26,126 nucleotides of DNA from Methanosphaera sp. rholeuAM6 (GCA_003266105.1 MVAA01000067.1:1274-27399); one strand, 5' to 3'. Shown: positions 1 to 8,265, counted from the stretch's first letter. Numbers and translations: made by a program. The notes: generated by a model from the letters alone, not told the origin.

Positions 1-77
1 ATAAATTCAACATCTTGCACTAATCCTTTTATTTTTTTGTCGAAATACCATATACCCACTTTTGAATTAATTGTCAT
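1..77 (-). CDS. Possible downstream gene, 5' part only (runs off window)
   Basis: An open frame of 25 codons starts at an ATG whose bases overlap the TGA stop of the AAA ATPase (ATGA overlap at 74-77) and stays open to the window edge. It begins MTINSKVGIWYFDKK. An ATGA overlap is typical of translationally coupled genes, so this could be the next gene of the same transcript. There is no separate Shine-Dalgarno site and the visible part is too short to assign a family. It could equally be a chance open frame. Confidence 0.35.
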   Translation of the reverse strand, partial: MTINSKVGIWYFDKKIKGLVQDVEF

Positions 78-1264
78 ATTACTATATATGGATAGGTATC
101 CATTTTCTCATATTCTTTTTTCAACCATCTTTTTAGTAATTTTTCTGATATAGTGTACCTATTATCTTTATATTCTATTAAGGATAGGTTTTGAAGCTTA
201 TTTAATGATAAACTTAGAGAACCTGAAGTTACTCCCAAATCTTTGGCGATTTCAACACGTTTTTTAGGTTCGTCTAATAGTTTTATTATGATATTTTTTT
301 CTTTGTCTGATAATCTATTCCACAAATTTATTAAATGGGTAGAGATTGTGGATATATTTTCATCAAATTTTTCTTTAATGTCTTTTTCATAGAGTAATAT
401 GTCTTTTGGAAGTAAAGTACCAAATATGTTGATATATGCTGGAATTCCAGATGTACATTCATAAAATCTGTCAAAAGCTTCTGGAGTAAGCAGTAAATCA
501 TTTGCTTTTTCTTTAAGATAGTTCCTTGTCAATTCTTTTGAGAAAACGGGTATGTGCATAGTTATTAACCTTCCACCAAATACTCCATTTTTTCCTGAAA
601 TATCATATATTAACTCATCTTCCAGACTCATTGATCCTGTGAAGACATAAGCGACATTATTTTGTTTTTGAATATAACTTCTGATTATCCATAAGAATGA
701 TTCTTTATAATTCCCCATTTCTTTAATTACTTGAAATTCATCTATTAGTATGATTACTCCCTTTATTTTTTCATTGTTTTCTTCGTATATTATTTGTGGA
801 AGTTCTAAAACGAAATCTATAAGGTTGTTTAAGTTAACTTTGGAATTAATGATTGGTAATGGAAATTTGTCTATGTTTGTAATATGATTTATATTAAAAT
901 CATTTGTTTTGAAGAACTTTTTTATTCGTTTACTTTTTAAATCAATTTTTTTCTTATTGCATTCTTTGACTATGTCATTGTATAAATGTATTAAAACTCT
1001 TTCTGAACTCATTTTTTGTTTTTGATAACATTCTGCTCTGGAAAAATCAGAGTATACTATTAAATAATCAGTATCTAGCTCTGATTTGATTTTATTTAAT
1101 AATACTGTTTTGCCAACACTTCTAACTCCCGTTAATAGAATATCAGGAGCATTATTTATTGATGTCATTTCTAATAATGTTTTCAAGTTTATTATTTCTT
1201 CTTTTCTATTATAAAATTCATCGTCATTTAATTTTTCCTTATTAATCCAAGCCAAATTACTCAT
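74..1264 (-). CDS. Archaeal AAA ATPase with C-terminal winged helix
   Basis: A 396-residue protein of the archaeal ATPase group (Arch_ATPase / STAND-related P-loop ATPases), common in methanogen accessory regions and of poorly known function. The Walker A motif GVRSVGKT is at about residues 46-53, the Walker B motif IILIDE at about 171-176, and a sensor-like FTGS at about 208-211. Residues from about 318 to 372 read as a winged helix-turn-helix (DKEKNIIIKLL, then VEIAKDLGV, then SLSLNKLQNLSLIEY), so DNA binding is plausible. The start is set by GGTGAT seven bases upstream of the ATG. The stop overlaps the ATG of a possible following gene. The P-loop assignment is firm. The biological role is unknown. 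Confidence 0.88.
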   Translation of the reverse strand: MSNLAWINKEKLNDDEFYNRKEEIINLKTLLEMTSINNAPDILLTGVRSVGKTVLLNKIKSELDTDYLIVYSDFSRAECYQKQKMSSERVLIHLYNDIVKECNKKKIDLKSKRIKKFFKTNDFNINHITNIDKFPLPIINSKVNLNNLIDFVLELPQIIYEENNEKIKGVIILIDEFQVIKEMGNYKESFLWIIRSYIQKQNNVAYVFTGSMSLEDELIYDISGKNGVFGGRLITMHIPVFSKELTRNYLKEKANDLLLTPEAFDRFYECTSGIPAYINIFGTLLPKDILLYEKDIKEKFDENISTISTHLINLWNRLSDKEKNIIIKLLDEPKKRVEIAKDLGVTSGSLSLSLNKLQNLSLIEYKDNRYTISEKLLKRWLKKEYEKMDTYPYIVI

Positions 1265-1337
1265 AATATCACCAATTATATATTATTTTTTATAATAGAT
1301 GGAAAACTTATTAATTATAGTAATATGTATTACTTTT

Positions 1338-1378
1338 AATAATATATATTTTTTATGTTAAGTATAATAATATATATT
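1338..1378. repeat. Short AT-only direct repeat
   Basis: The 13-mer AATAATATATATT occurs at 1338-1350 and again at 1366-1378, upstream of the ATPase gene. In DNA this rich in A and T such a repeat can arise by chance. It lies in the promoter region of the ATPase gene and contains several possible TATA boxes, none of which stands out. Confidence 0.4.
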
Positions 1379-1440
1379 ATTTTCAATAATACTTTGTGAA
1401 AAAGATAACTACAAAAAATTACCCCAGAATATACAACATT

Positions 1441-1650
1441 GAACCTCCCCCTCTTGTAGAAGAGGGAAATTCTTGGGTTGTAAGTTTTAATGGAACTTAA
1501 ATATACCAAGCTATCTCCTACGTCCCGTGGATTCTAATAATGTTTCTTTTTAATAATTGCTTTAGTATCTTTTAGAAAGTGAATTTATACTTTTGGCTGA
1601 AGTTTCTTTCCATCCTCAACATGCAAATGTTGAGGTATTCACTTTAGGAT
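1441..1650. mobile_element. Probable remnant of an IS200/IS605-type element
   Basis: This stretch fills most of a 374-base gap between two ATPase genes. It has a hairpin at each end. CCCTCTT/AAGAGGG (1449-1455 with 1460-1466) has a 4-base loop. CCTCAACAT/ATGTTGAGG (1614-1622 with 1627-1635) is a perfect 9-bp stem, also with a 4-base loop. Subterminal hairpins, the GGGGGAGGTTCA end read on the minus strand, and the hairpin followed by TATTCACTTT resemble ends of IS200/IS605 family elements and their omega-RNA regions. No tnpA or tnpB frame remains, so this would be a deletion derivative or a non-autonomous element. The hairpin at 1614 lies beside the premature stop of the neighbouring ATPase gene, which fits an insertion there. 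The family assignment rests on resemblance from memory, not on a search. Confidence 0.4.
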
Positions 1651-2692
1651 AAAATTGTTATGAACAAAGGTTATTTCTTCGTTATTTATTATTCCTCTTG
1701 CGACATTAAAGTTTCTTCTTAAGAATTCCATGTATATTCTTGATTCTAACATTTCTTTTGAATTTATCTGTGAATATCTGCATAGTGCAAAGAATGATGG
1801 ATCTGAGACATAGTGTTTATATTCATCCATTATGAATTTATCTCCTACTAAATCAATATTTCCACAACGTTTGATTATATCCATACTGGTAATTATTGAG
1901 TAGTAATGTAATAGTAAATCATAGGACAAGTCAAACATATCGTATTGTCTCCATGAATCTTGGTTTACGAATTTTTGGAATATTTTTGTTGAAAATGTTT
2001 CTCCAGTTGTTTCTATTAATCTTTTTGTTAAGCTTTTCGCGAATCTTATGAAATATAAATTGTATATGTTCTGATTCCTGGTATTTTCAAAGGCCCAGTT
2101 AATTATCCTTAATTTATATGTAATATCATCTGTTTCTAATACTTCTGGTAATCCTCCGTATTGTTGGTATTCTTCAAATAGTTCTTTTTCGTTTAAATTG
2201 TTTATTTTTGGATTTGGGTTTATTTTATAGTATTCTAGATATTCTTTATATGAAAAGGGAAATACTTCAATTTCACAATGGTAACCCAGTATTTCACGTA
2301 AATCATCATTCATATATTTGTTTGAGTTTTTAACTGCAACAAAAACTGTTATATGTCGTTGATATTTACAAGAATATTTTAAAATGCTTCCCCAGTTTTT
2401 CACGTATTCAATGTTGTCTATAAATAGGTATGTGTCGCCTTTCACATCATATTTAAGTGATTTTAATACTTTCCTCAAATATCTTGCGTTTTCTTCTGGT
2501 TCATCCCCTTTTTTTTAAGAAATCGATGAATTTTACATTATCTGGGGGAAGTTTGTCTTTTTTAATTTTGTATGCCTGTTTTAGTATTGTTGTTTTTCCT
2601 GAGTACATTACTCCGGTCAAACATACTATTAATCCCATATTCTGGTATTCGAACATTCTATTTATATATTGTTTTCTTAGTAATTCTGTCAT
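1639..2692 (-). pseudogene. Frameshifted and 3'-truncated AAA ATPase (DUF4143-type)
   Basis: Two minus-strand frames make one gene. The upstream part encodes the P-loop GVMYSGKTT and stops at TGA 2501-2503. The downstream part, read in another frame, resumes at once with DEPEENARYLRKVLK, then a Walker B-like stretch YLFIDNIEYVKNW and a helical C-terminal half like DUF4143 proteins. The frames join at a coding-strand A8G4 tract (2505-2516), where one extra base explains the shift. The C-terminus ends early, just at a 9-bp hairpin that may be an IS end, and is shorter than usual for this family. The start chosen is the ATG at 2690-2692. An upstream in-frame TTG at 2767 precedes a TATA-like TTTAAATA and is less likely. 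A sequencing error in the homopolymer cannot be excluded for the frameshift. Confidence 0.75.
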
Positions 2693-3016
2693 GCTTTCAC
2701 AAACATTTGTTTTTATCGTTTTTAAATAATAATTATGTACACTGTAATAGTATTTAAATGTTTGCAAATATTTTTTAATTTGTTGGTAAAATTTTATGTT
2801 GTTTGATAAAAAAAATAAATAATGTATAACGAAGAATAAATTTTTTTATTTTTTGCAAAATTATTAGAAAATATTGCAATATTGGTTGGAGATCAACTAT
2901 CAATAATATTTAAAAATGGTTGGAAAAGAAGATATATATTAAAATAACTCCGAAATAACAGCAATTTTGTAAACAGAGTTGAAAAGAAGAAAATATTAAA
3001 AATAGATGAAAAAGGA

Positions 3017-3340
3017 TTAATCACATTTATTTTGACAGCCGCATAGGTTGCTGTTTCTTGTATCCTTATATGTGTCTAAAAATTCTTTGAAACTGTCTAT
3101 TGTATCCGTGTTGATTGTATAATAAGACCATCTTCCTTTCTTTGTTACGTTCACTAGTTTGGAGTCTGTTAATTGTTTCATATGATGGGATAATGTTGAT
3201 TGAGCTATTTCTAACTGTTCTAGAATATGGCATGCACATAGTTCCTCTTCAGATAATAATTTTATTATTTCTACCCTGTTTTGATCGCTTAGTGCTTTGC
3301 CTATTTTTATTATTTGTTCTGTGTCCATCATTTTCATCAT
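3017..3340 (-). CDS. arsR: ArsR-family metalloregulator of the arsenic operon
   Basis: A 107-residue ArsR/SmtB winged-helix repressor. Residues 12-80 carry the fold, with the metal-sensing ELCACHIL motif in the recognition region (Cys35 and Cys37) and the DNA helix STLSHHMKQL. The C-terminal tail adds Cys100, Cys102 and Cys106 (CGCQNKC), which could supply further thiolates for As(III) or Sb(III). Members of the family release DNA when the metalloid binds. It lies 63 bases downstream of the acr3 gene on the same strand, so the operon order is transporter then regulator. The exact start is uncertain, because four in-frame methionines occur in the first five residues and no strong ribosome site separates them. 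MDTEQ (from 3328) is a good alternative. Confidence 0.88.
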   Translation of the reverse strand: MMKMMDTEQIIKIGKALSDQNRVEIIKLLSEEELCACHILEQLEIAQSTLSHHMKQLTDSKLVNVTKKGRWSYYTINTDTIDSFKEFLDTYKDTRNSNLCGCQNKCD

Positions 3341-3403
3341 CTTTAATTATGTTTATTTGTTTTAGTATATAATTTTAGTTATAATGGATTTGAAATGAAT
3401 GAC

Positions 3404-4444
3404 CTATGAATTATACCATTCTTTTGTGTTGTTGATTATTTTTACCAATGTAAGCATTAATGGTACTTCTATAAGTACGCCCACTGTTGTTGCCAGTGCT
3501 ACGGGGCTGCCTATCCCATATAATGCTATTGCGATTGCAACTGCCAGTTCAAAGAAATTTGATGCTCCCACCATTGATCCCGGAGCTGCTATGTTCTGTG
3601 GTATTTTAAGTAGTTTTGCACTTAGGTATGCTACTGTGAATACCAGGAATATCTGTATTGCAAATGGTATTGCTATTAATATGATATCCTGTGGGTTTGT
3701 TAGTATTAGATTTCCTTGGAATGAAAATATAAATATTAATGTTAAAAGTAACCCAATTGTTGTTATGTTATTGAATTTTGGGATAAATGTGTTTTCAAGA
3801 TAATCTATGCCCTTGTTAGTGGTAAAGTATTTTCTTGTGATTATGCTGGCTATAAATGGTATGACTACAAACAATACAACAGACAGGATTAATGTGTCGT
3901 AGGGTATTGCAATGTTTGATATTCCCAGCAGGTACGTTACTAGGGGTACATATGCAAAAAGTATGATTATGTCGTTTGTTGCCACCTGTACCAGAGTATA
4001 TGCAGGATCTCCGTTTGTCAGTTGGCTCCATACAAATACCATTGCCGTACATGGTGCCGTTCCCAACAGTACTGCACCTATCAGATACTGTGTTGATAGT
4101 TCCGGCGTCATTATTCCCTGATATATTATTGTAAAGAATATTAATGAGATCAGATACATACTAAATGGTTGTAGTAACCAGTTTATACACCATGTTAGTA
4201 CGATTCCTCTCAGGTTATCTTTTACTCGTTTTATTGAGTTAAAATCTATTTTTAGCATCATTGGGTAAATCATTATCCATATTAGTATGGCCATTGGTAT
4301 GGATATTTGTGCGTATTCGAATTTATTCAGAAATTCGGGAATGAATGAAAGGTATTGACTTATGAATATGCCGATTGCCATACATATTATTACCCATATT
4401 GTAAGATACTTGTCAAAAAAGCTTATTTTTGGGTTTTCGTTCAT
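3404..4444 (-). CDS. acr3: ACR3-family arsenite efflux transporter
   Basis: A 346-residue polytopic membrane protein with about ten hydrophobic segments. It carries the ACR3 signature GTAPCTAMVFVWSQL around residues 128-141, including the conserved Cys132, followed by NGDPAYTLVQVATND. Glu299 (SNFFELAVA) matches the conserved acidic residue of the last third. ACR3 proteins expel arsenite, and sometimes antimonite, using the membrane potential or proton gradient. The neighbour arsR supports this role. The start is supported by TTGGTGAT upstream of the ATG. A perfect 7-bp inverted repeat lies over the likely promoter. No arsenate reductase or ArsM gene is in the window. Confidence 0.93.
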   Translation of the reverse strand: MNENPKISFFDKYLTIWVIICMAIGIFISQYLSFIPEFLNKFEYAQISIPMAILIWIMIYPMMLKIDFNSIKRVKDNLRGIVLTWCINWLLQPFSMYLISLIFFTIIYQGIMTPELSTQYLIGAVLLGTAPCTAMVFVWSQLTNGDPAYTLVQVATNDIIILFAYVPLVTYLLGISNIAIPYDTLILSVVLFVVIPFIASIITRKYFTTNKGIDYLENTFIPKFNNITTIGLLLTLIFIFSFQGNLILTNPQDIILIAIPFAIQIFLVFTVAYLSAKLLKIPQNIAAPGSMVGASNFFELAVAIAIALYGIGSPVALATTVGVLIEVPLMLTLVKIINNTKEWYNS

Positions 4445-4477
4445 TGTATCACCAATTTTGTTTTTAATTAAATCTTC

Positions 4478-4497
4478 ATATCTATAAATGTAGATAT
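4478..4497. promoter_or_regulatory. Candidate ArsR operator over the acr3 promoter
   Basis: ATATCTA and TAGATAT form a perfect 7-bp inverted repeat with a 6-base spacer, 34 bases upstream of the acr3 ATG. On the minus strand the TATA-like ATATTTATATA (about 4496-4506) touches its upstream half, so the predicted transcription start would fall just past the repeat. Symmetry, position and the downstream arsR gene make it the best operator candidate. Binding is inferred. Confidence 0.5.
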
Positions 4498-4564
4498 ATA
4501 AATATATAGTGTTAAAGCTATATAAAGATTAGCCATAAAACAACAAAATAAACTAATACAAAAG

Positions 4565-4572
4565 AAAAAAAA
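4565..4572 (-). terminator. Oligo-T terminator after the VWA gene
   Basis: Eight T residues on the coding strand begin four bases after the stop of the VWA-domain gene. Runs of T without a stem are sufficient for intrinsic termination by archaeal RNA polymerase. Confidence 0.4.
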
Positions 4573-4576
4573 GAAG

Positions 4577-5704
4577 TTATAACTCACCGATAACCTTTTC
4601 AAACTGTTCTAAACTGGATGTTTCAAAAACTCTAGCTCCAACCCTTTCATAATCCTTAACACAACTTGTAGTATTATTCCACCTGATTTTCTTTTCAGGA
4701 TTTAAAATTATAACCTGACGAGCCTTCTGAACAATTGACTTCAACACAGTGGCACTCTTTAAAACACCATCAACACGTTCTCCCTTCCAGTCCCTACAAT
4801 CAGTCAAGATTATGATATCAGTTCGTTTATTAATGTCAGCCATCTTCATAAATTCTTTAAATGATTTATACATATCCGATTGACCATAACAGGAAACACC
4901 TTTACTTCTATGAGCAACATTTATCTGTCCTGCACTGGTATATGATTCAACATCCAACAAATCAGTAACATCGGCAACCTTATTGTCAAAATCATATATC
5001 TTAACCTTATTAAAAGTTGACTTGCATCCATACAACAAAACGAAAAACCATGTGGTCACCCATTCACAAGAACCGCTCACATCACATAAAAAGACATGTT
5101 TAGTCTTTTTCAAAGGTGGCTTATCATAGATTAACTTTATACAATGTCCACCATTTTTAATATTTGCCCTGATTGTCCGGGCCATATCCAAATGATGAGA
5201 TTTACTTTTCTTTCTCCTGGATGAACGTTTATTGGCAATTTTTTTGCTTAACTTACGGCATAACTCAAAGATTCTTGGATCAAAATTGTCCAATAAAATC
5301 AAAGAACCATCAATGACCTTACCCTCTTTTGCCTTAGTATCACTTCGGACCTTAATCATTTCATCATACAATTCCTGAAGTTCTTCAAGATTTTCATTAG
5401 GAACATAATTGTTAATTATTTCCCCACTTTCACCGCTGACAATCTCGTCGCTGACTTGAATTTCATTATTATTATCTGGTTTAAGTTCAATTTTACCGAA
5501 TACTTTCATAAAAGCTCTTTCAAATCTAACATTATCGGCAAGATTTTTAACATAGACCGCTTTTAAAGAATTACGAAGTTCATCATAAGTCATTATATCT
5601 CTCATTGATTCAAGAACCATATCTGCCAACATAGTACTTCTAATGCTTACTGTCATCCCTTCATTTCTCAAATAATGTGAGAGCATAACTATTTCTTCAT
5701 TCAT
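4577..5704 (-). CDS. CoxE-like VWA-domain protein
   Basis: A 375-residue protein of the VWA_CoxE type. The N-terminal half (1-160) is helical and charged, with a basic stretch at about 157-170. The C-terminal half is a von Willebrand A domain with a MIDAS motif DVSGS (Asp208, Ser210, Ser212) and a TDCRDW loop near residue 301. Proteins of this type usually work with a MoxR-type AAA ATPase to insert metals or remodel complexes, as CoxD/CoxE do for CO dehydrogenase maturation. No MoxR-like ATPase lies next to it here, so its partner is unknown. The start follows a GGTGG site. The DxSxS motif suggests that it binds a divalent metal. The function is not known. Confidence 0.82.
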   Translation of the reverse strand: MNEEIVMLSHYLRNEGMTVSIRSTMLADMVLESMRDIMTYDELRNSLKAVYVKNLADNVRFERAFMKVFGKIELKPDNNNEIQVSDEIVSGESGEIINNYVPNENLEELQELYDEMIKVRSDTKAKEGKVIDGSLILLDNFDPRIFELCRKLSKKIANKRSSRRKKSKSHHLDMARTIRANIKNGGHCIKLIYDKPPLKKTKHVFLCDVSGSCEWVTTWFFVLLYGCKSTFNKVKIYDFDNKVADVTDLLDVESYTSAGQINVAHRSKGVSCYGQSDMYKSFKEFMKMADINKRTDIIILTDCRDWKGERVDGVLKSATVLKSIVQKARQVIILNPEKKIRWNNTTSCVKDYERVGARVFETSSLEQFEKVIGEL

Positions 5705-5826
5705 TGAACCACCAAATAATTAAAAAAATTCAGTTATAATATAATTTATTATAGGAAATATATCATTATTATGTTTAAATATAACTTAAAAATAGAAAAA
5801 TATTGATAAGGGGGTGAAAAAATAAT

Positions 5827-6078
5827 TTATTCATCATCCAAGTCAATACCTGCTTTACCGACTAGTCTACCGATGAATAAAGTTACTACAACTGCTATAA
5901 TAGTCACTACTATTGCATAAATCAACATACCTGAAACTGCTGAACCGGATTCGCCAATGAATTCCTGAATTAGAGTTTGAATTGCTTCATTCCATGCAGA
6001 ACCTGCTACAAATGCAAAAGCAGTTGTCATTAAAACTGAAATTGTTTTTAAAACTTCTTTATGTACTGCATCAGCCAT
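5827..6078 (-). CDS. Small two-helix membrane protein (DUF5654-like)
   Basis: An 83-residue protein starting MADAVHKEVLKT. It has two hydrophobic segments, roughly residues 13-30 (less strongly hydrophobic) and 48-72 (LIYAIVVTIIAVVVTLFIG), joined by a loop with NEAIQTLIQEF, and an acidic tail IDLDDE. It resembles the small archaeal DUF5654 family, whose function is unknown. The start is the ATG at 6076-6078, because GGAGGT lies eight bases upstream. The ATG five codons earlier overlaps that ribosome site and is therefore unlikely. A TATA-like TTTTAAATATT (about 6143-6155) on the coding strand predicts a short leader. An imperfect palindrome (6106-6120) lies near the expected transcription start. 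Confidence 0.8.
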   Translation of the reverse strand: MADAVHKEVLKTISVLMTTAFAFVAGSAWNEAIQTLIQEFIGESGSAVSGMLIYAIVVTIIAVVVTLFIGRLVGKAGIDLDDE

Positions 6079-6376
6079 AGTTTTAACCTCCATAATTTTC
6101 TAAAATGCACATTACGTGTATATTATTTACTTTATTTTTTTTAATATTTAAAAGGTGGTGAAAATAAATAATTAAATCCAAAAAAAAGAGTAATATATTG
6201 ATAAAAAAAATAATTAAAGAAATTCATTATATTAAAAAGGATTCAAGAAAGCATATAATCATTAAAATTAATTTTACAATTGTGAAAAAAATTATTTAAT
6301 CTAATGTCATTATTAAATAATGTTGAATTAAATTATATTGGAATCTGTGAAGTTTAACCACGATTAACTAAAGGGA

Positions 6377-7717
6377 TTAATATTTTAATATTTTAAATAA
6401 GTTTTCTTCACTTATTATTTTTATTTTTCCTCCATTGTCCTGTAGTTTTTGTGCTTTAACTATTTTTCCACCTATATTTCCATATTTCCATGCAGGACTT
6501 CCAAGATCCCCAACAAAGAGGTAATCAACTTTCTGTGATACTGATGTTTTTGCTATGCATCCTTCTTTTTCAAGCAAATACTTTATTTTTTCTTTGTTGC
6601 CATGTTTGAATTCTCCAGATAAACAGAACACCTTATCTTTTAGGGTAAATTCTTCATTGGTTGTTTTTATTGGATTTATCAAGTCTTTAAGTTCCTGCGA
6701 TATTTTTTCCTGTTCCTTAGCTGTCATTACTCCCTGATTTAACATCACATTTGTAATTTTTAATATTTTGTCGTATGGATACGTGCCTTTAAGTGATGTG
6801 TTTCTCATTAGCCACCGTTTTAGATGTGTAAGTTCCTCCAATGTTACACTGTTATCTGCCGTAATGGTTTTAATTATTCCCTGCAGTACCTGTGTTTTCA
6901 GTGTTTTTCTACTGTATATGCTTGATATTGATACAAAATCCACAGTGTTCACTAATGTTTTCTTATCCGAACCTGTCATGTATCCCTGTTCGATTATCCT
7001 TTTTAGTTCAAGGTTGATTTTATGAAATATCAAATATTGGTTGTATTGCCTGTTATTTCTGTACCACTGTTCGAACAGTTTAAACTGTGCTTCTGTCATG
7101 TATTCCGAGAACATTATTACCCTTATCATCCCATACAAATTGTTTATGTTTGTTGATAACTTTGGATCGTATTTTTCTACAATTTTTGGCACGTAATGGT
7201 AATGTTTTGATTCTTTTTCAGAAATCCCCTCGTGCCTATCCATATGTTCAAATAATTCATATGCTGCTCTTGCATCTTCTATGGCATTGTGAGGGTTGTA
7301 TATTATGTGCAATTTCTTTGCTATGTTCTCCAATTTATAGGATGGCAAATCCAGGTATCTTCTACTTAATGATAACGTGCATATGTATCTGAAATCCGGT
7401 GCTGAAATATTGTATCTTTGTAATGATTTGGACAGTAATTTTAAATCGTAGGTTATGTTATGGCCGATAATTATGTTGTCTGTTAGTAAATCCCTGATTT
7501 TTGGCCAGTATTCCGGCAATGTTGGACTATCCTGAACCATGTGTGGCGCTATTTTAGTAATATCCATGTTTATTCTGTCAAACGTGTCTTCCGGATTAAT
7601 CAGAGAATATTTCTTTTCGGTTATACTGTTGTTTTTAACCTGAATAATCCCTATTGCACATATTGAATTTTGTCTAAAATTAGGATTTTCCAAATCCATT
7701 ACCACATAATCTTTCAA
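6377..7717 (-). CDS. DEDDh 3'-5' exonuclease fused to a BRCT domain
   Basis: A 446-residue protein. Residues 1-160 are a DnaQ-like exonuclease with all catalytic residues of the DEDDh type: Asp8 and Glu10 (MDLE), Asp91 (GHNITYD), His143 and Asp148 (HNAIED). Residues about 170-350 are a helical region with repeated sequence around TEAQFKLFEQW and GVMTAKEQEKI, of unknown fold. Residues about 358-446 are a BRCT domain (VFCLSGEF at its start, VDYLFVGD in the middle, AWKYGNIGGKIVKAQKL near the end). The nuclease probably trims DNA or RNA 3' ends, and the BRCT domain may hold it at DNA ends or partners. The start is a TTG nine bases after AAGGTAATC. Similar exonuclease-BRCT fusions exist in bacteria, so transfer is possible. 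Confidence 0.87.
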   Translation of the reverse strand: MKDYVVMDLENPNFRQNSICAIGIIQVKNNSITEKKYSLINPEDTFDRINMDITKIAPHMVQDSPTLPEYWPKIRDLLTDNIIIGHNITYDLKLLSKSLQRYNISAPDFRYICTLSLSRRYLDLPSYKLENIAKKLHIIYNPHNAIEDARAAYELFEHMDRHEGISEKESKHYHYVPKIVEKYDPKLSTNINNLYGMIRVIMFSEYMTEAQFKLFEQWYRNNRQYNQYLIFHKINLELKRIIEQGYMTGSDKKTLVNTVDFVSISSIYSRKTLKTQVLQGIIKTITADNSVTLEELTHLKRWLMRNTSLKGTYPYDKILKITNVMLNQGVMTAKEQEKISQELKDLINPIKTTNEEFTLKDKVFCLSGEFKHGNKEKIKYLLEKEGCIAKTSVSQKVDYLFVGDLGSPAWKYGNIGGKIVKAQKLQDNGGKIKIISEENLFKILKY

Positions 7718-7787
7718 TTGATTACCTTCAGAAAATGTTAAGAAAAATAGTTATAAAATTAAATAAAAAAAAATATTAAAATAAGTG

Positions 7788-8093
7788 TTATATCCCATCC
7801 AAAGTTTCCAGTGAAGATTTTGTCATCTCTTCAGACAATTGAAACAAATCTTCTGCTTCCTCTTCCTTTGAATAATATATTTTATCATTTTGAGGATTAT
7901 AATAAGGGTAGTTTTCCCTAACGTATACTGTTATACCCTTGTATGTTGTTTCTATATAGTCTCCTGCTTCATCTATTTGGTAAATTTTTCTAGTTTCACC
8001 AGAATATTCTTTAGAAGACATATTATGAACCGAGGAAGTACCATTGAGTGTATCATTAAAATTCTTAATAAATACATTTAATTTTGACTTCAT
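7788..8093 (-). CDS. Hypothetical protein, 101 residues
   Basis: I do not recognise this gene. The protein is polar and soluble, with no signal peptide or membrane helix. The middle is predicted beta strands (TRKIYQIDEAGDYIETTYKGITVYVRE), followed by a Tyr/Asn-rich turn (YPYYNPQNDKIYY) and an acidic helix at the C-terminus. GAGGG lies seven bases upstream of the ATG and a TATA-like element (TTTATATA on the coding strand, 8161-8168) sits at a fitting distance, so it is probably a real gene. It is transcribed away from the tandem pair at 8266-8932. Confidence 0.65.
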   Translation of the reverse strand: MKSKLNVFIKNFNDTLNGTSSVHNMSSKEYSGETRKIYQIDEAGDYIETTYKGITVYVRENYPYYNPQNDKIYYSKEEEAEDLFQLSEEMTKSSLETLDGI

Positions 8094-8160
8094 TTGTTAT
8101 CCCTCATAAAAAAATCATAAACAAATAATTTGAAATTAATAATAACTATGTAATTAGGAC

Positions 8161-8170
8161 TATATAAACT
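8161..8170 (-). promoter_or_regulatory. TATA box for the 101-residue gene
   Basis: The minus strand reads AGTTTATATA with an A-rich stretch before it, as in archaeal BRE-TATA promoters. The predicted start is about 25 bases downstream, giving a leader of about 45 bases. Confidence 0.45.
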
Positions 8171-8220
8171 ATTTGTGAAAATAATAATTTTTCCAAAAAT
8201 TTTATCATCACATATTCAAG

Positions 8221-8229
8221 TTTATAAAT
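8221..8229 (+). promoter_or_regulatory. TATA box for the tandem small-protein pair
   Basis: TTTATAAAT lies 37 bases upstream of the first ATG of the pair, in keeping with a transcription start near 8250 and a leader of about 15 bases that includes the GGTGAGG ribosome site. Confidence 0.45.
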
Positions 8230-8265
8230 CAAAAAAAATAAAATAGTATATATATAGGTGAGGAC

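Noticed and set aside
1614..1635. Hairpin read as a terminator of the ATPase pseudogene
   Set aside because: No T-run follows the stem on either strand, and archaeal termination does not need a stem. An IS end explains it better.
2505..2516. Programmed -1 ribosomal frameshift at A AAA AAA
   Set aside because: The downstream half needs a +1 shift, not -1. The -1 frame meets a stop within a dozen codons.
2918..2998. Loose direct repeat GGTTGGAAAAGAAGA / AGTTGAAAAGAAGA
   Set aside because: Short, imperfect and in purine-rich low-complexity DNA. There are no further copies nearby and no CRISPR-like spacing.
6106..6120. Imperfect palindrome TGCACATTACGTGTA
   Set aside because: Two of seven pairs fail. 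The position near a predicted transcription start is suggestive, but the evidence is too weak for an operator call.
6198..6299. 33-residue Lys/Ile-rich plus-strand frame starting at TTG
   Set aside because: No ribosome site and low-complexity AT-rich codons. A chance frame is likely.
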